A DNA stretch of 64,000 bases from Petroclostridium xylanilyticum (lineage in GTDB: Bacteria; Bacillota; Clostridia; SK-Y3): contig NZ_NPML01000019.1 in NCBI RefSeq assembly GCF_002252565.1, forward strand, positions 372,001 to 436,000, written 5' to 3'. The translations under genes and the position numbers were made by a program. How positions within the stretch are numbered: position 1 is the stretch's first letter; every line of letters begins with the position of its first letter. Shown piece after piece: positions 53,091 through 60,375 of this stretch. The notes below the pieces were generated by a model. The model did not search any database. It saw nothing but the letters and a program-made list of their open reading frames with translations, and had not been told where the DNA came from.

Positions 53091-54200
53091 ATTAATAAAA
53101 AAGGGGTAAACTATCTTACCAAAAATGGGGTTGAAATTATCACCAATGCTGCTATTACCGAAGTTACTCCAAACTCTGTTACCCTCAAGACTGGAGAAAC
53201 CATTAAGACTCAAACGGTAATATGGACTTCCGGTGTACAGGCAAATAGCATCGTAAAAGAAATTGGATTAAAATTAACAAAAAGAAATAGAATAGAAGTA
53301 AACAAATATCTTCAGGCCGTAAACCATCCGGAAGTATATGCAATCGGCGATAACGCCTATTCTACTGATGAAAAGGGTAATGGAGTTCCTCCTTTTGTTG
53401 AGGCAGCTTTACAAACTGCTGATGTTGCTGCTCACAACCTTGCTAATGATATTAAAGGTCTCAAAGAAAAGAAGGAATTTAAACCCAAATTCCACGGTAT
53501 AATGGTATCCATCGGCAGCATTTATGCTGTGGCAGATATCATGGGTGTTGGAATGTCATGGCTGTTTGCAACTGCTATGAAGCACATGGTAAATCTGCAT
53601 TATTTATTCGAAGTGGGCGGAATTGAAAGTTGCATAGAATATTTACAGCACCACTTTCTATCCAGGACAAGGCGCAAACCGCTGCTTCTAGAAACATTGA
53701 TTGATCACTTTAATGCACGTTCAAGGTCTTACTGGCTGGCCATCACCAGAATTGCTTTAGGCTTTGTATGGTTATTTTCTGCTATTGATAAGGTATCTCA
53801 TGGTTGGCTGTCAGTTGGAGACAAACTGGTATCCGGAGCTTCATTACAGCTTATAGGTCCAAATTCACCAGCATTTTATATCTGGTTTGTGGAAAATATA
53901 ATATATGCAAACCCACTGCTGTTCCAGATTACCATTACTTTAACCGAACTATTTATTGCAGCGGCTTTCTTAAGTGGAGCCTTCACCTTCTTGGGTGCCG
54001 TCGCAGCTATATTTATGAATATTAATTTCTTCCTGTCCGGAACAGGACAGCTTTATTTACTGCTTGCCCATATTCCTATGTTAGGAGGCGCGGGAAGAGC
54101 TTTCGGATTAGACCACTATATTATGCCATATTTGATGAGACAGTTAAGGTTCTGGCAGAGAAATGAAACAATCAAATTAAAATATCATTTCCACCCATGA
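53091..54200 (+). pseudogene. ndh2: 5'-truncated type II NADH dehydrogenase with DoxX-like C-terminal domain
   Basis: The frame is open from just after a TAG at 53088 to 54200 (369 codons). It begins inside the NDH-2 fold (GVEIITNAAITEVTPNS, TVIWTSGVQANSIVKEIGL), keeps the FAD-contact VYAIGDNAYSTD and VEAALQTADVAAHNL, and ends in a membrane domain of about four helices (ARSRSYWLAITRIALGFVWLFS, LGAVAAIFMNINFFLSG) resembling DoxX. The first 160-200 residues, with the FAD- and NADH-binding glycine motifs, are absent, and there is no start codon before ATG 53502. As it stands it can at most make the membrane part. It lies between the two FMN lipoprotein genes. Confidence 0.8.
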
Positions 54201-54203
54201 AAA

Positions 54204-54236
54204 TAAGGAGCCTGGTTATTATTCCCGTGCTCCTTA
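54204..54236 (+). terminator. Hairpin after the NDH-2 frame
   Basis: TAAGGAGC (54204-54211) pairs with GCTCCTTA (54229-54236), followed loosely by CTCTTAG and later ATTTTTT. Weak terminator in a convergent gap. Confidence 0.5.
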
Positions 54237-54248
54237 CTCTTAGAACTA

Positions 54249-55109
54249 TTATTTTTTATATTCTACCCTTTGAGCAGCAATCTGTTTTGCCAACTCTTGA
54301 AATCTCTTGGAAGTACTAGTTGCACCTGTTACAACATCAACCTTTTCAAGATCCTGACTCTTCATCAACGCATTTTCTAAAGCAGCCTGGGCATCTGCTG
54401 CAGTGATGCCAGATTTTTCTTTCATCTTATCATTATATTCTTTACTTTCTCTTTTCTTTTCACCTTTGTCGTTCACTTCATTATAAACCACTTTCTCAAT
54501 TTTACCATCTTTGAAAGTAACAGCAAGCTCAGCTTTCCAGCCGCGTTCGTCAGGTTTATCAGCTGCTTTATAAGTATCATTCATAGGCAATACTGTTTCG
54601 GTAGTATCACCGGTTTTTGCTTTTTCCAAAGCCTTAGCAACTAGTTCTTTAAAAAATTCAGATGAACTGGTAGCACCTGTAACTACATCAACTTTAGCAA
54701 TATCTTGCTTTGCTACTAGGTCCTCATTCATTTTCGCATAAGCTTCTGCTGGAGTAATACCGGATTTAGCTTTCATATTTTTAGCATAGTCAGCATCGTC
54801 AGATTTTAATTTTCCATCAGGTTTAGCATAGTTCATAGCAGCTTTTGTAATTTTACCGCCACTGATAGTAACTTCTACTAACGGTCTCCAACCATGACTA
54901 TCTAAATGGCTGTAAGTTGCTTTATATGTACCGTCTTTATAACTTACACCTGATTCCGATTGCTGTGTTTTCTTTGGTGTCTCCTTAGTTGCTTCTTTTG
55001 CTGGTTCCTGGGCTGCATTTTTAGGTGCTTCTGCCTGCTTAGTACCGCAACCAGCCAGCATGGATAATACTAAGAGAGATGTAACACCCATGAGTAATAC
55101 TTTTTTCAC
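54249..55109 (-). CDS. Lipoprotein with two FMN-binding domains (PplA-like)
   Basis: 286 residues. A signal peptide with lipobox LAGC, a Lys/Thr/Ala linker and two homologous FMN-binding domains. Each ends in a strong ApbE acceptor site: VVTGATSSSEFF (about residue 150) and VVTGATSTSKRF (about 265). A lipoprotein with exactly two FMNylated domains is the layout of PplA, the extracellular electron carrier of the Listeria EET system. Start is GTG 55109 with GGGGAGAG upstream. The membrane-outside location and flavin load are inferred from the motif. Confidence 0.87.
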   Translation of the reverse strand: MKKVLLMGVTSLLVLSMLAGCGTKQAEAPKNAAQEPAKEATKETPKKTQQSESGVSYKDGTYKATYSHLDSHGWRPLVEVTISGGKITKAAMNYAKPDGKLKSDDADYAKNMKAKSGITPAEAYAKMNEDLVAKQDIAKVDVVTGATSSSEFFKELVAKALEKAKTGDTTETVLPMNDTYKAADKPDERGWKAELAVTFKDGKIEKVVYNEVNDKGEKKRESKEYNDKMKEKSGITAADAQAALENALMKSQDLEKVDVVTGATSTSKRFQELAKQIAAQRVEYKK

Positions 55110-55288
55110 AAGAACTCTCCCCCTCTGAACTTAATTTTTGCTACATTCCTGCAGCTTGAAAGTAAAATAAGTCAAATTTTTAACAAGAAAAATTTTACAT
55201 TTTGAGAATAACATAGTTTTAAAAGTATGTCAATAAAAATAGTTGACTTTTCTACACGTTAAATTGAAATTAACTGCCTTAGTCTCAC

Positions 55289-56242
55289 TCAAACTTCCAA
55301 ACCCTCTTCTTTTATCATTCTAATATCTTCAGATATTACATTTCCTACAGTAGTCAAATAATTTCCCACCAGAGCTGCATTCACCCCGGCTTTAAACCCT
55401 AGTCTTTGGAGTTCCCCTAGTGCATTTCTGCCTCCGGCATATCTTATAAACCCATCAGGAATGATAAACCGGAACACAGCCATAGTCTTTAAAATTTCTA
55501 TAGGAGTTAGCCTTTCTGCATTTTCCAGAGGAGTTCCTTTTATTGGATTGAGCACGTTAACAGGAATGGATTTAACACCTAATCCTCTTATTTCTAAAGC
55601 CATTTTTATCCTGTCCTCCATACTTTCCCCCATCCCGATGATACCACCGCAGCACACATCCAGGCCTGCAGCCATTACATTTTTGATAGTGTCTATCCTG
55701 TCTTGATAGGAGTGGGTGTCACAAATCTTATCAAAATAATCACGGCTTGTCTCAATGTTGTGGTGATACATGGTTACTCCCGCTTCTCTAAGCCTTACTG
55801 CTTGTTCATAAGATATGATCCCATGAGAAGCACATAATTGTAGTTTTGTTTCCCTTTTCAAAACTTTATAGATCTCAATTACTTTATCAAAATCTTCACC
55901 CGAAAGGTCTCTTCCGCTGGTGACTAATGAAAAGCGGTGAGCACCGTCTTTTTCATTTTCCTTAGCCATTTTGATAGCTTCTTCTATGCTCACAAGCGGA
56001 TATTCCGGCACTCCTGTGTGATAATGGCCCGACTGTGCACAGTATTTGCAGTTTTCAGAACATTTTCCAGATTTTGCATTCATAATGGTGCACAAATCCA
56101 CCTTGTTGCCCTTAAATTTCTCACGTATCCTGTTTGCAGCTGTGAACAGCCTTTCCACGTCGTCAGTTTGCATCAGCATAATAGCTTCTTCAAAGCTTAT
56201 TGGCTGACCATTCATGACTTTCTCTTCCATTGCTTTGATCAT
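55289..56242 (-). CDS. bioB: Biotin synthase
   Basis: 317 residues. Radical SAM cluster C61, C65, C68 in GKCSENCKYCAQS; other conserved points are LQLCASHGI, YHHNIETSRDYF, CCGGIIGMGESMEDR and NVLNPIKGTPL. It inserts sulfur into dethiobiotin. It follows bioY on the same strand with a 102-bp gap that has a small hairpin (56295-56315). No bioA/D genes are in the window, so the cell may import biotin or dethiobiotin through BioY or hold the other genes elsewhere. The ATG follows AAAGGGG. Confidence 0.93.
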   Translation of the reverse strand: MIKAMEEKVMNGQPISFEEAIMLMQTDDVERLFTAANRIREKFKGNKVDLCTIMNAKSGKCSENCKYCAQSGHYHTGVPEYPLVSIEEAIKMAKENEKDGAHRFSLVTSGRDLSGEDFDKVIEIYKVLKRETKLQLCASHGIISYEQAVRLREAGVTMYHHNIETSRDYFDKICDTHSYQDRIDTIKNVMAAGLDVCCGGIIGMGESMEDRIKMALEIRGLGVKSIPVNVLNPIKGTPLENAERLTPIEILKTMAVFRFIIPDGFIRYAGGRNALGELQRLGFKAGVNAALVGNYLTTVGNVISEDIRMIKEEGLEV

Positions 56243-56294
56243 GTTACTTTCCCCTTTGCTTTAAAAATTCACAGTTCGCATTTTACAATTTTAA

Positions 56295-56315
56295 GGGCAG
56301 CCCAATGTGCTGCCC
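56295..56315 (-). repeat. GGGCAGC hairpin between bioY and bioB
   Basis: GGGCAGC (56295-56301) and GCTGCCC (56309-56315). Same style as the hairpin at 23455-23475. No T tract on the minus strand. Confidence 0.5.
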
Positions 56316-56344
56316 CCACAAAGAAAACTATGCAATATAAAATT

Positions 56345-56920
56345 TTAAGCACTTATTTTTTTGGGTGCCGGAACTATTCCGGTACTTCTTAATATAGGAA
56401 GTACTCTCCATGCTGTTAGCGCAACAACAAAAGCTAATATCAAATCTTTAACCATATAAGGTGTCATCATGGTTATACTCTTTAGAAAAGGTAAAGATTT
56501 GCCAAGGTAGAAGTTATATATAGCATAAAAATATGGAATTCCAATTGCATAAGCTATAACAAATCCTGTCATTACAGAAATAATCATGCTTATAAAGCTT
56601 AGTTCCTTGAAGGTTTCAACAATTTTACCCATCACATAAGCTGCAACAATAAATCCTATTAAATATCCAAAAGTCGGATTAAGCACATATGCCGGTCCAC
56701 CTCCGTATACAAATACGGGAATTCCTATTAATCCTACCATTACATAAATTAGCTGAGACATCATTCCGAGTCTTGCGCCTAGCAAAATACCTGCAAAGGA
56801 ACAAAAAAACAGTTGCAGTGTTAAGGGAACTGCGTATACTTTGATATTAATAAAACCTCCTATGGCTGTCAATGCAGCAAATAATGCCACTAAAATCATA
56901 TCCTTTGTCTTGAAATTCAT
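56345..56920 (-). CDS. bioY: BioY family biotin transporter S component
   Basis: 191 residues with six predicted helices: MILVALFAALTAIGGFINIK, LFFCSFAGILLGARLGMMSQLIY, the BioY glycine-rich FVYGGGPAYVLNPTFGYLIGF and later helices. It binds biotin and works with ECF energy-coupling proteins encoded elsewhere, or alone at lower affinity. First gene of the bioY-bioB pair; a BirA-like operator lies 215 bp upstream, past a MITE-like hairpin in the leader. Confidence 0.92.
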   Translation of the reverse strand: MNFKTKDMILVALFAALTAIGGFINIKVYAVPLTLQLFFCSFAGILLGARLGMMSQLIYVMVGLIGIPVFVYGGGPAYVLNPTFGYLIGFIVAAYVMGKIVETFKELSFISMIISVMTGFVIAYAIGIPYFYAIYNFYLGKSLPFLKSITMMTPYMVKDLILAFVVALTAWRVLPILRSTGIVPAPKKISA

Positions 56921-56970
56921 TTGATTGACCTCACTTTCTTATTCTATTTTAATTATGTAACTTACACTAA

Positions 56971-57058
56971 GGTGCATTTTTTTATTTTGAAGAGTATTAT
57001 GGATGTATATTTTTTTACGTTCTTTCCATAACATTCATCAACTAGATTAAATGCACCC
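56971..57058. repeat. MITE-like hairpin in the bioY leader, relative of 51055-51149
   Basis: GGTGCATTTTTTTATTTTGA and its inverse ending TTAAATGCACC form the outer arms; inner arms AGTATTATGGA and TCCATAACATT face each other around ACGTTCTTTCC. The centre and arm order match the 95-bp element before apbE. No target duplication is visible here. Confidence 0.65.
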
Positions 57059-57134
57059 AAGTATTATTCAAATATTGTTTTCATAATATTCTTCAAATAT
57101 ACTTCCCTTATACTAAATAGAATAAATGAAAAAA

Positions 57135-57178
57135 AAACAATTGTCAACCCAATTTATAAAATAAGTTAACAATTGTTT
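57135..57178. promoter_or_regulatory. BirA-type biotin operator
   Basis: AAACAATTGTCAAC (57135-57148) and GTTAACAATTGTTT (57165-57178), one mismatch, 16-nt spacer. TTGTTAAC-N(14-16)-GTTAACAA is the known Firmicutes BirA box. It lies in the gap before bioY and also just downstream of the coat gene, where the same palindrome could act as a terminator. Confidence 0.68.
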
Positions 57179-57206
57179 CTATTATAAATTTACGTCCCTG
57201 CTTCCC

Positions 57207-57485
57207 TTACTGGATATTATCCGGATTGATACTTGTAGATTTCCGTACATCTTTTGCGGGCTCTACCTTATACCACCCTTTTTGGCTCATAACTTTATAT
57301 ATCAAGCCGGCATCTCTTACCTTTTCCCGTGCCAGTTTTGCAAGGGATTCTCTTGTTACATCATTGCTGCATTCCAGTGCTGCATTTATATAGCAAGCAG
57401 CCATATGCTTTGCCCCTTGCAGCATATCGGTTAAAATCTCTTTTTCATTCAATTGCGTATCACTGGACATGCCTAAAGAATACAT
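57207..57485 (-). CDS. CotF-like spore coat protein
   Basis: 92 residues: MSSDTQLNEKEILTDMLQGAKHMAACYINAALECSNDV.. type sequence with LTDML and the C-terminal VMSQKGWYKVEPA, the features of the CotF family of spore coat proteins and of many clostridial homologues. It is 12 nt after another small protein of the same kind, forming a two-gene coat operon. GGAGGG precedes the ATG. It indicates an endospore former. Confidence 0.78.
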   Translation of the reverse strand: MYSLGMSSDTQLNEKEILTDMLQGAKHMAACYINAALECSNDVTRESLAKLAREKVRDAGLIYKVMSQKGWYKVEPAKDVRKSTSINPDNIQ

Positions 57486-57497
57486 GTTTTCCCTCCA

Positions 57498-57722
57498 TTA
57501 CTGTATTAATTCATCGGTAGATATACCATTTTCCTGCATTACCAAAGATAAGTTATATATGTGCCCTTCATTCCTGCTTGTTAAAATCTCCAGTACCTGT
57601 TTGATCTCTGTATCCTGAGCTTGGTTTGCGTACATCTTAGCCTTCTTTAAACACAAAGCCTGCGTTTTCATCAATTCCTGCATCTGCAGTTTTTCCATTT
57701 GTGATAATGTTTTGTTGTCCAA
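57498..57722 (-). CDS. Small spore-coat-associated helical protein
   Basis: 74 residues, all helical by composition (MEKLQMQELMKTQALCLKKA). It resembles the short partner proteins of CotF-type pairs, with the ferritin-like LxxLxxRNEGHIYNL pattern. TTG 57722 is the start with GGAGGTGGTGAAGG in front. It is upstream of the CotF-like gene in the same operon. Function is inferred from context only. Confidence 0.68.
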   Translation of the reverse strand: MDNKTLSQMEKLQMQELMKTQALCLKKAKMYANQAQDTEIKQVLEILTSRNEGHIYNLSLVMQENGISTDELIQ

Positions 57723-57849
57723 CCTTCACCACCTCCATTACATATTGTTTACTGATATGGAGATATTATTACTTAAGATGGACATTTAATTCATCAATAA
57801 GTTTATAGTTATGGTTAACAATTTATAGAAATCAAAATGAATCTTAAAA

Positions 57850-58668
57850 TCAATGCCTTGTAAATAATGGACTGTTAAAAATATTTCTTATCTCTCTTTC
57901 TGCTTCCTTTAAATTCTTTATGTCTGTTTTTTTATTAATGTATGAAAATGCATCCAACGCTTTGATGAACTGAACATAATTACAATTCCCTGCTCTTTCC
58001 CCGATTCCTCCAATAGTACAATCAACATATTTTGCCCCACCCTGTACTGCAGCAATGGAATTTGCTACCGCCATTCCAAAATCATTGTGCACATGTATTC
58101 CCACATCTACATCTACCGTTGTGCATATTTGCTTCACTTCTTCAAATATCCTTTGTGGATGTAATATACCTACCGTGTCTGCATATCTTATCCGCCGAAC
58201 CCCCAGACTCAACGCTATTTCACAGATATGAATTAAAAACATAAAATCAGCCCTGGAAGCATCCTCAAGTCCAATTGTTACTTCAAAGCCTTTTTCTTTA
58301 GCAAAGCAAATACACCTTTTCATATTATTCACTACCCAGATCCTATCTTTATTCAATTTTGACTTGATATGAATATCCGACGACGGTACCGAAATGTGGA
58401 TAATATCCACACCACATTCCACTGACTGTTCAATGTCTTTAAGGTTCATCCTGTTCCATGCAGATATCTTACTTTTCAAATTGAGTTCCATCATTTTTTC
58501 TATACTTTTTTTCTCGTCCCCACCCATAGCCGGTGTACCTGCTTCAATTTGATAGACACCTATTCTGTCGAGGATTTTAGCAATTTCAATTTTGTCCTTG
58601 CTTCCAAGCGCCAACCCGGCCTTCTGCTCTCCATCACGCAGCGTAGTATCTACAATGTAAACCTCCAT
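57850..58668 (-). CDS. nifV-alpha: Homocitrate synthase, NifV-alpha (catalytic barrel)
   Basis: 272 residues making the HMGL-like TIM barrel of a homocitrate synthase: VDTTLRDGEQKAGLAL at the start, the metal-binding HVHNDFGMAVANSIAAVQGG and DCTIGGIGERAGN. It lacks the C-terminal region found in full NifV and is complemented by the next-upstream gene. Homocitrate is an organic ligand of the FeMo-cofactor. Start at ATG 58668 with GGTG 6 nt upstream; a frame reaching 58713 has a slightly weaker site and codes 15 extra residues with no family match. Confidence 0.86.
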   Translation of the reverse strand: MEVYIVDTTLRDGEQKAGLALGSKDKIEIAKILDRIGVYQIEAGTPAMGGDEKKSIEKMMELNLKSKISAWNRMNLKDIEQSVECGVDIIHISVPSSDIHIKSKLNKDRIWVVNNMKRCICFAKEKGFEVTIGLEDASRADFMFLIHICEIALSLGVRRIRYADTVGILHPQRIFEEVKQICTTVDVDVGIHVHNDFGMAVANSIAAVQGGAKYVDCTIGGIGERAGNCNYVQFIKALDAFSYINKKTDIKNLKEAEREIRNIFNSPLFTRH

Positions 58669-58714
58669 ACATTTCACCGTCTTCCATTGGTATTCATGGG
58701 AACAAAGGCGCATT

Positions 58715-59788
58715 CTAAATTGCCTTTTTTAATCTGCCGAATGAATTATCTTCACAAATCTGAATTAATTCATGGTCAAAAATTTCCCGCTTCAGTTCAA
58801 TGCTTTTTTCTCTAATTTTCCCTAACACACGGGATATATCTATATTTTCGTGATTAACCCCGAGTTCTCTTAACTTACTTACTACCGCCCTTGTTCCTGA
58901 ATGTTTTCCCAGGACCAGCCTCCTCTTTTGCCCGACTTTATCCGGCTCATAAGGCTCGTAGTTACAAGGGTTCTTTTCTATACCATCTGCATGAATTCCT
59001 GACTCATATTTAAAAATGTCTTCACCTAAAATTGGCTTCATTTTTGGTATATCTATCCCTGTGAGTCCTCTATATAGTTTACATACTTGAGGGAATAGTC
59101 CGGTATCTCCATCTATTTTCAAGCTATCTATTATTTGCAGTGCTAACAGTACTTCCTCCAGAGCAGCAAATCCATATCTGCCTCCATACCCTGCAAAAGC
59201 AGTAGTTATAAAATCTGCATCATGCCTTATCCCTTCCACTGCTATTGCCGTAGCCATAAAATATTTGTTTTCAGGGCAAACATCCACTTTCACATTCAGG
59301 CTTTCTTTGATTTTCTTAGCCATACTTATCCCTTCAGGTAATATGAATTTGTTTAACCCGTAAATTCTTAGGCAGTATATATTGCTAAAATCTATAAAGC
59401 TTCTTAAACGGGTCAATTTGTATCCCCGGCTTATATCATTCAGATTAATTTCGATGGTTATATTGGCAGCTTTTAGCCTTTGTACAAGCTCAAACTGACT
59501 ATATAAAAATTGTTTGCAATTCACTACACAATGTTTAAAATGGTTATCGGCACATATTGCTATATCCTTCTCATCTTCAATTCTATAAATAAATTCCATA
59601 CCCCGGAGCAGAACTTCTATCTTTTCAAAAGCATCCCTGTTGATCTCTATAAAATCAACACCCAGTTTGCCAAGCATGATACAAAACTTTAACAAATCTT
59701 TTTTTCTAATATTTCTGTTAAATTTTAAAATTTCAGGAATTGTCCTGTCAGTAATAAATTTTAATTTTTCGTCTAAAACAACAGCCAT
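58715..59788 (-). CDS. nifV-omega: Homocitrate synthase, NifV-omega subunit
   Basis: 357 residues. The N-terminal half looks like a degenerate barrel (LLKFCIMLGKLGVDFIEINR, YCLRIYGLNKFILPEG), and the C-terminal half has ESGIHADGIEKNP, RLVLGKHSGTRAVVSKL, the region conserved in the C-terminal part of NifV/LeuA enzymes. In Clostridium pasteurianum NifV is divided into omega and alpha parts in this order; the same arrangement is seen here with the omega gene upstream and 46 nt or less between them. ATG 59788 with GGAG 8 nt upstream; a GTG 9 nt earlier overlaps the modA remnant's stop. Confidence 0.82.
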   Translation of the reverse strand: MAVVLDEKLKFITDRTIPEILKFNRNIRKKDLLKFCIMLGKLGVDFIEINRDAFEKIEVLLRGMEFIYRIEDEKDIAICADNHFKHCVVNCKQFLYSQFELVQRLKAANITIEINLNDISRGYKLTRLRSFIDFSNIYCLRIYGLNKFILPEGISMAKKIKESLNVKVDVCPENKYFMATAIAVEGIRHDADFITTAFAGYGGRYGFAALEEVLLALQIIDSLKIDGDTGLFPQVCKLYRGLTGIDIPKMKPILGEDIFKYESGIHADGIEKNPCNYEPYEPDKVGQKRRLVLGKHSGTRAVVSKLRELGVNHENIDISRVLGKIREKSIELKREIFDHELIQICEDNSFGRLKKAI

Positions 59789-59793
59789 GTAAT

Positions 59794-60050
59794 TCACTCC
59801 TGTATCCAGCCTTTAAGTACCATAATATCCAGTATTTTGTTGAAGCAGAATTCTTTATTTACATTTTTCTTTTCTTTAAACTTTTCTCCAATCTCTTCGA
59901 AACTTTCGGTTAAGCTTGCTGCAGCAAATACCATGATTTCTTCAGGTTGTGCTGACACAACCCTTTTTTAGATTCACAGCCTGAAACCAAAGTAATTGCC
60001 ACTGCTAAACTAATTATGATCGCTTTCATTTTTTTATATTCATTTCTCAT
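59794..60050 (-). pseudogene. modA: Decayed modA (molybdate-binding protein) between ferredoxin and nifV
   Basis: On the minus strand an ATG at 60050 overlaps the ferredoxin stop (TAATG). The frame codes a lipoprotein signal (MKAIIISLAVAITLVSGC) and then, after a break at an A6G3 tract, continues in another frame with SAQPEEIMVFAAASLTESFE, the exact N-terminus style of ModA. About 20 codons on it jumps to NKILDIMVLKGWIQE and a stop at 59794. Frameshift and a large internal deletion leave about 80 of 250 codons. In C. pasteurianum mod genes sit at this point of the nif cluster, which supports the identity. Confidence 0.75.
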
Positions 60051-60358
60051 TATATCTCCAATCTTTCTACTTTTTGATTATTTTCAATATGAGACTCAAC
60101 AATCTCTTGTACATCGTTAGGAGATACATTGCCATACCAGGTCCCTTCCGGGTATATTACCACAATAGGGCCTTTATTGCATATTCCGAAACATCCCGTA
60201 TTGGTAACCATTACTTCATCACTTAACTCCCGTTCTTCAATTTCCTCCATAAATCTGCTCACAATCTCAACGCCAGCTTTGGAATGGCAAAATCCCTTCT
60301 GCTGACCATTAGGTCTTGAACTTGTACAAACAAAAATATGATATTTTGGCTTTACCAC
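60050..60358 (-). CDS. Thioredoxin-like 2Fe-2S ferredoxin
   Basis: 102 residues. Cysteines in IFVCTSSRPNGQQKGFC and TNTGCFGICNKGP give the four-cysteine pattern of the thioredoxin-fold 2Fe-2S ferredoxins found in clostridial and other nif clusters. It likely supplies electrons in cofactor assembly or to nitrogenase. Start GTG 60358 follows GGAGG with 8 nt spacing; a longer frame to 60391 overlaps nifN-B. Its stop overlaps the start of the modA remnant. Confidence 0.85.
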   Translation of the reverse strand: MVKPKYHIFVCTSSRPNGQQKGFCHSKAGVEIVSRFMEEIEERELSDEVMVTNTGCFGICNKGPIVVIYPEGTWYGNVSPNDVQEIVESHIENNQKVERLEI

Positions 60359-60375
60359 GATAAATTCCTCCTTCA

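Noticed and set aside
53502-54200. Intact small DoxX-like gene starting at ATG 53502
   Set aside because: The same frame continues upstream for 137 codons with clear NDH-2 sequence, so the ATG is internal to a truncated larger gene.
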